64,000 nt of DNA from Amycolatopsis regifaucium (GTDB lineage: Bacteria > Actinomycetota > Actinomycetes > Mycobacteriales > Pseudonocardiaceae): positions 102,519-166,518 of the forward strand of contig NZ_LQCI01000034.1 of NCBI RefSeq assembly GCF_001613935.1, read 5' to 3'. The notes under the pieces were generated by a model. That model was given only the letters and a program-made list of their open reading frames with translations. It was not told the origin of the DNA and did no database searches. Shown here one piece after another: positions 53,218 through 59,891 of this stretch. Both the position numbers and the translations under genes were made by a program. Position 1 is the stretch's first letter, and each line of letters opens with the position of its first letter.

Positions 53218-53305
53218 GCCGGTCCTTCCCATCATCGGATCGGTAGGTGAGGCACGTTACCTGTTCGCTCCCGTAGGGCGGGAGCCATTGCCCAGGTGAT
53301 GGACA

Positions 53306-54229
53306 TCATCCCCGCTTGAGTTGCGTACCCGGACTCTGCAGCAACCGGTTCGCGGTGCCCGGGTGGACGCCGGTCAGGACGTCGACAGCGGCGCCATCGA
53401 CAAGCGCCTTCGCGACGTCTGCCGCCGAAACCCCCGCGTGCAGGCCCCGGTACAGCGCGGCCACGCCGGCGACATGGGCCGCGGCCGACGACGTGCCGCT
53501 GAGCATCTTGCTGCCACTGCCCCCGGCGGTGGGCCCCGGCACGTCCTCCCCCGGAGCGAACAAGTCGACGACCTCGCCGTAGTTCGACGTCGAGCCGCCC
53601 TGGTCGCCGGCGTCGGTCGAGCCGACGGTGAGCGCCTCGGTCACCCTGGCGGGGGAGAACTGCCCCGCGTCGGCGGCCTCGCCACCCGCCGGGAGGGCGA
53701 CCGGGACGACCGCGGCGAGCGCGCGGACGGCGGCGTCGAGCCGGTCGTTGGGCGCGCCGGCGATGCCGAGGACGGCGACGGCCGGCTGCCGCGCGTTCTG
53801 CGTCACCCAGTCGATACCCGCGATGATCTTGTCCGTCGCGCCGCCGCCCTGCGCGTCGATCACCCGGACCGGCACGATCTGCGCGCCCTTCGCGACGCCG
53901 AAGGTCTTCGACGCGGCGACCCCGGCCAGGTAGGTGCCGTGGCCGTTGGTGTCGGAGGTGTCGGTGCCGCCCTCGATGAAGTCCTTACCCGGCTTCACCC
54001 GGCCGCCGAAGTCCGGATGCGCGGCGTCGACACCGCTGTCGATCACGTAGATCGTGACGTCCTTGGCGTCGGTCCCGTAGTGATAGAGCTGGTCGAGACC
54101 CGTTCGCTGGTCGATCCGGTCCAGTCCCCAGTTCGGCGGGTTCTGCTGGACTTCCGTCGCGGAGGCAGGCTGAGCCACGAAGGTCAAGAGGGCCAGCGCG
54201 GCCATGACTCGTACCAGTCGAATGATCAT
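53306..54229 (-). CDS. Subtilisin-like (S8) serine protease, atypical
   Basis: A 307-residue secreted protease with a signal peptide (about 1-24). Catalytic D64 (YVIDSGVD), H97 (GHGTYLAG) and S247 (GTSSAAAHVAG) are present. The oxyanion-hole asparagine is missing: the expected AGN reads AGG (G183), and the preceding SLGG substrate strand is GIAGA. There is no I9 propeptide; the sequence after the signal starts directly with the proteinase-K-type segment QQNPPNWGLDRIDQRTGLD. It may be an inactive or altered homologue, or a truncated proteinase K type. It follows pyc and precedes the erythromycin-esterase gene. Confidence 0.83.
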   Translation of the reverse strand: MIIRLVRVMAALALLTFVAQPASATEVQQNPPNWGLDRIDQRTGLDQLYHYGTDAKDVTIYVIDSGVDAAHPDFGGRVKPGKDFIEGGTDTSDTNGHGTYLAGVAASKTFGVAKGAQIVPVRVIDAQGGGATDKIIAGIDWVTQNARQPAVAVLGIAGAPNDRLDAAVRALAAVVPVALPAGGEAADAGQFSPARVTEALTVGSTDAGDQGGSTSNYGEVVDLFAPGEDVPGPTAGGSGSKMLSGTSSAAAHVAGVAALYRGLHAGVSAADVAKALVDGAAVDVLTGVHPGTANRLLQSPGTQLKRG

Positions 54230-54274
54230 TCCTTGGCTCTACGCCTGTCGTCCGGGCGCGGCAACTCCGGAGTG

Positions 54275-55444
54275 TCACCCGTTCGGCTTGTCTTGTCCGA
54301 TGTGGCCACTGACCGTCGATTCCGGCAAGCAGACGAGCGCGTCGAAGGCGTTGACGACGTCGACAGGGTTGAACACATGCGCGTGCCGGATGCTCCGGGG
54401 CCCTTCGGTACCGCGTCGCGCGCGAAGGTCCACCAGTCCGGGGCCTTCGCTTTCGACGCTCCTGTCGGCCGGGGCCTCCAGATCCTGTTCGTACACGGTG
54501 AAACCGAGCCGTGCGGCCGGATCCGGCTTGAGGCCGGTGGTCTTGCCGCCGACCGCCGTGAGCGCCAGCGCGAAGTAGTCGTCGCCGTACTCGGCGGCCA
54601 GATGCGTGCCCGCCGAAGGCGCGGTAAGCCCGGGGAACGGCGAAAACGGAACGCGCTGGAGGTGTCCGTTGTGGAGCATCACGACGATCTTCGTGTCGTC
54701 CCCGTGAAGCCGCCGGATCAGGCGGACGCTTTCGGCCATGTACAGGTCGCGCGAACCGCTTTGCAGGGCGGGTGCGCCACCGGACATCATCGCGGCGACC
54801 TCCGCGAGGTAGGTGTCGACGCGCAGTGCGCCGTCGGCGTGGTGCTCCGCGATCGTTTGCGCCTCGGTGTTCCCGTAGACGGGACGCAGCGAAATCAGAT
54901 GCGTTTTGAGCCGTACGAGTGCCGCGGTCGCCTTGTCCTTCGCGGCGGCGTCGAGGGCGGCGTACTTGGCAGGCGCGTCCGCGCTGCTGACCGACGCGTA
55001 GCCGCTGGTGGCCTCGATCGCCGCGTCGACGAGGCCGGTGGCCGACTCGTCCACAGTGGACAGGTACGCCCGGACGGCGTCGAGCGACGGCACGGGCGAG
55101 CCCGCGGAACCCGGCACGTCGAGTCCGTAGTAGTGGACATCGCCGCGCTCACGAAGCCACGTCAGCATGTCGTGCGCCTCGGGCGACTCACCGAACGAGA
55201 AGGTGAAGCCGTCACGGCCGATGTCGGCGACGTCGCCGGGGCCGCCTTTCAGCCACTCCTCGACGAGCTTCCCTTCGGCGAAACCGGATTCGAAGCCGAT
55301 CACGCGGAAACCGTGCTGTTCGACGAGGTGGCGGAGCAAACGATTGCGCAGCTCCCCGAACTCGTGGAGGTGGTGGTTGTTCTCGCCGATGGCGACGATC
55401 TTCGCGTCGCCGACGAGTTCGGCGATCTCGGCTGGGTCTGACAT
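54275..55444 (-). CDS. Erythromycin esterase-family protein
   Basis: 389 residues. Family active-site features are visible: GENNHHLHEFGELRNRL (E21, H24, H25), VIGFESGFAEG (E52), GLDVPGS and MLHNGHLQR. EreA/EreB hydrolyse the macrolide lactone, but the wider family includes enzymes with other substrates, so resistance is not established. ATG at 55444 sits seven bases after TAGTGT, a plausible -10, so the message may be leaderless. Divergent from a TetR gene with only 31 bases between starts, suggesting direct regulation. Confidence 0.82.
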   Translation of the reverse strand: MSDPAEIAELVGDAKIVAIGENNHHLHEFGELRNRLLRHLVEQHGFRVIGFESGFAEGKLVEEWLKGGPGDVADIGRDGFTFSFGESPEAHDMLTWLRERGDVHYYGLDVPGSAGSPVPSLDAVRAYLSTVDESATGLVDAAIEATSGYASVSSADAPAKYAALDAAAKDKATAALVRLKTHLISLRPVYGNTEAQTIAEHHADGALRVDTYLAEVAAMMSGGAPALQSGSRDLYMAESVRLIRRLHGDDTKIVVMLHNGHLQRVPFSPFPGLTAPSAGTHLAAEYGDDYFALALTAVGGKTTGLKPDPAARLGFTVYEQDLEAPADRSVESEGPGLVDLRARRGTEGPRSIRHAHVFNPVDVVNAFDALVCLPESTVSGHIGQDKPNG

Positions 55445-55475
55445 ACTGAGCACACTAACGCAACAGGAGTAGCAA

Positions 55476-56093
55476 TTGGCAACCTCCGGTACCCAGCGGC
55501 CCGGCGGCCGGACCGAGCGCACGCGCCTCGCCGTCCTGCACGCCACCCTCGACCTGCTGGCCGAACGCGGGTTCAGCGAACTGACCGTGGACGCGGTCGC
55601 CGAACGGTCCGGAGTGCACAAGACGACGGTTTACCGGCGCTGGTCGTCACCGGACGGCCTCGTCGCCGCCGCGCTGCGGCTGGGCACCGAGGACGACTGG
55701 GCCGCGCCCGACACCGGATCGGTCGAAGACGATCTGTACGAGGTCGCGGCGGAGGTCGTGCGGTACTTCACCGAACCGGGTCTGAAGGAACTGCCGACGG
55801 CGTCGGTACTGGCGGCGTTCCAGGCTCCGCAGGCGGCCGAGGCACTGTACGGCTTCTATCAAGACCGGCATGAACGCATGAAGCCGATCGTGGAACGGGC
55901 CATCGCGCGGGGCGAGGTCCCCGAGGGAACCGACCCGGTCGAGGTGGTGCGAGCGGTATGCGGGCCGGTGTTCTACCGGCTTTTCGTGTCACGGGAAGGC
56001 GTCACGCCGGCGGGCGCGCGGGTGACGGCGCGGGCGGTGGCGGTGGCGGCACGGGAAGGCGCTTTTCGTGGAATTCCGCATTCAGAGGATTAA
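55476..56093 (+). CDS. TetR-family transcriptional regulator
   Basis: 205 residues; N-terminal HTH (LTVDAVAERSGVHKTTVYRRW, about 37-57) and a C-terminal domain of TetR_C type with conserved FYQDRHERMKPIVERAIARGEV. TTG start at 55476 with CAGGAG upstream. Its last codons (SED, TAA) lie inside a degenerate AGAGGAC-family element. It probably controls the divergent erythromycin-esterase gene. Confidence 0.88.
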   Translation: MATSGTQRPGGRTERTRLAVLHATLDLLAERGFSELTVDAVAERSGVHKTTVYRRWSSPDGLVAAALRLGTEDDWAAPDTGSVEDDLYEVAAEVVRYFTEPGLKELPTASVLAAFQAPQAAEALYGFYQDRHERMKPIVERAIARGEVPEGTDPVEVVRAVCGPVFYRLFVSREGVTPAGARVTARAVAVAAREGAFRGIPHSED

Positions 56094-56100
56094 GTGCTGG
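56076..56100. repeat. Degenerate AGAGGAC-family element at a stop codon
   Basis: CCGCATTCAGAGGATTAA then GTGCTGG differs from copy 1 at 6945 by a few bases but keeps CCGCAT, AGAGGA, TAA and TGC. It supplies the TAA stop (56091-56093) of the TetR gene. Confidence 0.7.
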
Positions 56101-56418
56101 GGTTCACGGTCGGCGACGTGGGTACGGCGCGGAAACGCACGACCCCCGACGGGCTATCGGAGTTCACGCCACCCCCGTACCTGGAGCCGCTACGAGGACC
56201 CAGGCGCGACACCCTCCACCGCGAGCGAGAAGCACCGGAAACGCCAGACGTCGGTGGAGGTCAGCGGCCGTGCCGTGAAGGCCTCCTTCCCTACCGTCAG
56301 AGTTGGCAAGGAGGCCTTCACTACGCCCCGGCACCGCCGTTGGAGGTCAGTTTTGCCCTCAACACCAACGACATTCGGGCCCACACTGTGCTCCTCGCGT
56401 CGAGAGAGGGAGCCCGTC
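56094..56418. other. Intergenic region with GAAGGCC-family palindrome
   Basis: 325 bases between the TetR stop and the small membrane-protein gene. It contains the palindrome at 56275-56321 and no convincing coding frame. The promoter of the downstream gene should lie in 56322-56410. Confidence 0.6.
56275..56321. repeat. GAAGGCC-family palindrome
   Basis: GTGAAGGCCTCCTT (56275-56288) and AAGGAGGCCTTCAC (56308-56321) are perfect 14-bp arms; pairing continues imperfectly inwards (CCCTACC against GG). Same arm as the copy at 33501-33553. Confidence 0.88.
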
Positions 56419-56826
56419 ATGACCGAAGAAGTCCGGAACCGGCCGCTGGAAATGCCGCGGCGGCTCAAGTTCGTCCGTGGCTTCCTCTGGCTCCAGGCGG
56501 TCCTCAACATTCTCGTCAGCGCCCTCGTGACCATGGTCGCGATGAACGAACTCGACCACGGCAACGAGGAGGCAGGCCTCGCACTGGTGTTGGCGCTGCT
56601 CGGTTTCGTGGTCGCCGTAGTGCTGATCGCGAGCGCGGTGCGCATCTCCCGCGGGGCGCCCTGGGTGCGGGTGGCGGTCATCGTCGTGGAAGCACTGACC
56701 GTGGTCATCGCGGTGATCGGACTGATCAACGGCGGGCCGATCACTCAGCTGATCGGGATGGGCATCGCCATCGGCATCATCGTCACGCTCAACAAACCCG
56801 AGGAACGCGCCTGGTTCACCCGGTGA
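56419..56826 (+). CDS. Small four-TM membrane protein, unknown
   Basis: A 135-residue protein with four hydrophobic helices (about 19-40, 50-73, 80-101, 105-125) and short loops. The ATG at 56419 has GAGGG nine bases upstream; the open frame continues upstream without a start context. Its 3' end overlaps the convergent GNAT gene by 11 bases. I do not recognise a family. Confidence 0.7.
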   Translation: MTEEVRNRPLEMPRRLKFVRGFLWLQAVLNILVSALVTMVAMNELDHGNEEAGLALVLALLGFVVAVVLIASAVRISRGAPWVRVAVIVVEALTVVIAVIGLINGGPITQLIGMGIAIGIIVTLNKPEERAWFTR

Positions 56827-57319
56827 CGAGGTCGATCCGGTAGCGCGTCTCGGAAAGCAGGACGTCCTCGCCGGGCATGGTGTCGGATTTCTGCGCCCCG
56901 TCGGGCACCCAGCCCGCGGCGGCGTAAAACCGCTGGGCGCGTTCGTTGCTGTCGAGCACCCAGAGCGTCGCCTCGCGATGCCCCGCGTCCCGCAGGGCGG
57001 CGACGGCGGTGTCGTGCAGCAGCCTGCCCAGTCCCGTGCCCCAGCGCTCCGGCGCGAGATAGATCGCGCGCAGTTCGCCGCGGATCCGGTCGACGGCGGT
57101 GAAACCGAGGAGGGCACCGTCCTCGACGAGGACCAGGATGTCGCCCTGGTTGGCGGGATCGGCGAGGATCCGCTGCCAGCGGGCGGCCCGGCCCTCGACC
57201 GAGAGATCGCGCAGGTAGACCTCGGGCAGCAGGCCCTGGTACGCCGACTGCCATGACCGGACGTTCACCTCGGCGATGGGCCAGGCGTCCTCGACGGTCG
57301 CGGGCCGGATCGCGGCCAT
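56816..57319 (-). CDS. GNAT-family N-acetyltransferase
   Basis: A 167-residue acetyltransferase: strand-turn region LRAIYLAPERWGTGLGRLL (acetyl-CoA pyrophosphate loop, near 88-106) and a C-terminal RFYAAAGWVPDG. The ATG at 57319 is two bases after the caspase stop, with GGAGA upstream, so the genes are co-transcribed. It may modify a component of the caspase system or simply be the next gene; the link is by proximity only. Confidence 0.85.
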   Translation of the reverse strand: MAAIRPATVEDAWPIAEVNVRSWQSAYQGLLPEVYLRDLSVEGRAARWQRILADPANQGDILVLVEDGALLGFTAVDRIRGELRAIYLAPERWGTGLGRLLHDTAVAALRDAGHREATLWVLDSNERAQRFYAAAGWVPDGAQKSDTMPGEDVLLSETRYRIDLVTG

Positions 57320-57321
57320 CG

Positions 57322-59415
57322 TCAGTTCTCCGCCGATGCCTTGCGCGCGGCGAAGGCGACGACGAGGGTGAACGTGATCGTCATCGATAGCGCCATCACC
57401 CAGCCCACGTAGGCCACGCCGGTGCTCGGCAACGCGTAGAACAGCGCGCACACCATGGCGAACCCGCCGCCGGACACCCCGCCGAGGAAGGCGACGCCGA
57501 ACGCCACCGGCCGCAGGAAGCCGCCGAGCACGGTGCCGATCAGGAGGACCACCGCGACCATGACGTAGATCGCGCCCTCGTCGGCCCGGGACGAGGAGTA
57601 GCCGAACAGTCCGGCCGCCTGGATCACGAGCCCGAGCGTGGCGCAGATCCCGGAAACGAGAGCCGCCACAGTCAGTGCGCCTTGTGGTTTTCCCATCTCA
57701 AGCCGGAAACTCCGGTCACGTCGCACCGACACCAGCGCGCAGACGGCCGCGACGAGCAGACAGCCGTCCGCGATCACGAGGGCGACCGGGCCGAACGGGA
57801 TCATCGAGAGCAGCGCCAGCCCGCACACCAGCCCCGGCCCGGTCATCCGGCGCGTTTTCGGTGTGAGCATCGCGATTCCCGCACCGATGGCGAGGGCGCC
57901 GAGCGGGATGATGGTCCAGCCGCCGTCCTCGAAGAAGTCCTCCACACTGCTGCTGAGCGGGAAAGCGATGATCACCAGGTACACCGCGGACGCGAACGCG
58001 AACAGGGCGGCGGCGACCGCGAACGGGTCACGTTTCGTCCGAGAGGGCCCCGTTTCGGCGGGCGGTGTGGGGCGCCGGGCGGGCTCGGGCGTCGGCGCGG
58101 GAGCGTGCACCGGCCTCGGTTCCGGCACGGGCGCGGGTCCGGGCTCCGGTTCAGGGGTCGGTCGCGTCTCCGGTTCCTGAATGACCTCGCCTTCGACTCG
58201 CACCTCCACCTCCCCGGTGGGCCCGGTCACGGTGACCTGCCCGTCGAACGGCCCGATCTCCGCGAGGTCCAGCGAAACTTCGGCCCCGTCGGCGGCTTCG
58301 GTCACCTGCAGCCAGGAATGCGACGAAGCGAACCGGCAGGCCCGTGCGATCGGCGGTCCGGCCAGCCGGATCCGCGCCTCCGGCCGCGATCCTCGGACGA
58401 CTTGGCCGAAGCGCAGCACCTCGGGTTCGGTGCGCACCCGCGCTTCCTCCCGCGCCGCGCCCGCCGCGTCGGCGATGTGCTGGATGTCGTTCTGCGCCAT
58501 CGTGGTGAGGACTTCGTGGGCGCCGATCGCGACGGAGAGGTTCTCGCTCATGAGCCGTCGCTGGAGTTCCGTCACCGCGCCGAGGCGGGTGAACATGTTC
58601 GGATCCTCGCTCGCGGCGCGCAGATCGGCCGGGACGGGTGACGGCTTGATCCGGCGGCGCCTGCTCCTGGCCAGGTACAGCTCGCCCTGCATTTCGATGT
58701 CACGGCTGGGCGTCTGATTCGGATTCCGCTCGCGGACGCTGTCGAACAGGTAGTCGTAAAGCTCGCTGAGCGCGATCCAGCCGTCTTCGTCGCGGTCCGC
58801 GTCGCCGGTCCGGAGCCCGTCGACCAGCGCCGAGGTGAACACCGACGGCCGGGCGTGGTCGTCGGCGAGGTGATCGCCCTCGAAGGCGTACTCGATGGAG
58901 TTCGACGCGGTGATCACCGCGCGGCCGCGGCCACCGAAGCCACCGCCGGGGAAGGCGTCGAAAACCCCCGCCTCACCGGAGGCGCGCACCGCGACCCCCT
59001 GGCTGAAAGCCCCGCCGTAGCAGCAATCCAGCAGGAGCACGATGCTGCGCGACCGGCTCATCCGCAGACAGCGCTGGACGAAATCGGCGGGCACGGCACT
59101 CGACGCCAGTCGTTCCGGCCGGGTGTTGCGGGCGGCGAAGAACAGCTCGCCCGACTCGCTTTTCAAGCCATGACAGGAAAAGTGCACCAGCAGGACGTCG
59201 TCCGGCGCGCTGTCGGCGAACAGATCCTCGACCCGGCTCGCGATCACGTGCGCGGTTTCGTCCCGCACCACCTGGACGTCGAACTCGCTGATGTTGCGAT
59301 CGGCGAGGACTTCGGCGAGCGCCTCGGCATCGGCTGCCGGGGACCGCAACGCGCTCAGCCCGGGGTTGTCGTACTCCCCGTTGGCGATGATCAGGGCCCG
59401 CCGCTCGCCGGTCAT
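57322..59415 (-). CDS. Caspase-like (C14) protease fused to a multi-TM membrane domain
   Basis: 697 residues. The N-terminal peptidase C14/metacaspase domain (about 1-250) has catalytic H82 in HFSCHGLKS and C132 in LLLDCCYGGAF. A helical segment (about 262-330) and an immunoglobulin-like beta domain (about 340-425, ending VEVRVEGEV) follow. A proline-rich linker (about 430-485) leads into seven or eight TM helices (about 487-690). A membrane-anchored effector protease of this kind fits a conflict system that kills or remodels the cell on activation. The ATG overlaps the stop of the EACC1 gene (ATGA). Confidence 0.88.
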   Translation of the reverse strand: MTGERRALIIANGEYDNPGLSALRSPAADAEALAEVLADRNISEFDVQVVRDETAHVIASRVEDLFADSAPDDVLLVHFSCHGLKSESGELFFAARNTRPERLASSAVPADFVQRCLRMSRSRSIVLLLDCCYGGAFSQGVAVRASGEAGVFDAFPGGGFGGRGRAVITASNSIEYAFEGDHLADDHARPSVFTSALVDGLRTGDADRDEDGWIALSELYDYLFDSVRERNPNQTPSRDIEMQGELYLARSRRRRIKPSPVPADLRAASEDPNMFTRLGAVTELQRRLMSENLSVAIGAHEVLTTMAQNDIQHIADAAGAAREEARVRTEPEVLRFGQVVRGSRPEARIRLAGPPIARACRFASSHSWLQVTEAADGAEVSLDLAEIGPFDGQVTVTGPTGEVEVRVEGEVIQEPETRPTPEPEPGPAPVPEPRPVHAPAPTPEPARRPTPPAETGPSRTKRDPFAVAAALFAFASAVYLVIIAFPLSSSVEDFFEDGGWTIIPLGALAIGAGIAMLTPKTRRMTGPGLVCGLALLSMIPFGPVALVIADGCLLVAAVCALVSVRRDRSFRLEMGKPQGALTVAALVSGICATLGLVIQAAGLFGYSSSRADEGAIYVMVAVVLLIGTVLGGFLRPVAFGVAFLGGVSGGGFAMVCALFYALPSTGVAYVGWVMALSMTITFTLVVAFAARKASAEN

Positions 59416-59792
59416 GAGCCCGAATGCCTGCTCACGAAGAGATCGACGAGTTTGTCCTGGTCGGTGCTGTTCGCTTCGGACAGCTCCAGCACGTCACCGT
59501 CGATTTCCAGGCGCACCGTGCGCTTCACCCGGCCACCGCGCGAGAGCCATTCCCGCACGGTCGCGACGATCGTGCGCAGGCCGCCCGCCGACTGCCCCAG
59601 CGTGACCAGCAGCCCACCCACCGTGGCGACGTCGAATCCACGCGAGCCGGGCGGCGCCGGACCGGCGGGCAACGCCTTGACCTCGGCGACGCCGCGTTCG
59701 AGCAGCTCCCCGCGAAGGTATCCCGTGAGCTGATCGACCCGCTCGGCGTCGGCCCCGTCCTCACCGAGCTGGACCCGCACCGCTGAGGTCAT
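59412..59792 (-). CDS. EACC1-like effector-associated constant component
   Basis: A 126-residue protein: N-terminal beta-strand (TSAVRVQLGEDGADAERVDQ), a helix (LTGYLRGELLERGVAEVKAL), a hydrophobic helix (DVATVGGLLVTLGQSAGGLRTIVATVREWL, about 53-82), then beta strands (RTVRLEIDGDVLELSEANS). This matches the effector-associated constant component EACC1 found upstream of caspases, trypsins and other effectors in actinobacterial conflict systems. The ATG at 59792 has GGGAGGG upstream. First gene of the operon with the caspase and GNAT genes. Its biochemical role is unknown; it is thought to link sensing to effector activation. Confidence 0.85.
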   Translation of the reverse strand: MTSAVRVQLGEDGADAERVDQLTGYLRGELLERGVAEVKALPAGPAPPGSRGFDVATVGGLLVTLGQSAGGLRTIVATVREWLSRGGRVKRTVRLEIDGDVLELSEANSTDQDKLVDLFVSRHSGS

Positions 59793-59891
59793 TCCGCACC
59801 CTCCCTCGCCCGCACAGAACGTGACTGTGCAGAACAAGGGAACGCCTCCGCCCGCCCGCCGACAAGGTCCGATCGGGCAGAGATCCGCGTG

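Noticed and set aside
50875..53250. Long plus-strand open frame opposite pyc
   Set aside because: Antisense to a complete pyruvate carboxylase; the protein is low-complexity (Arg, Val, Asp, Gly rich), has no ribosome site and results from GC-rich codon use.
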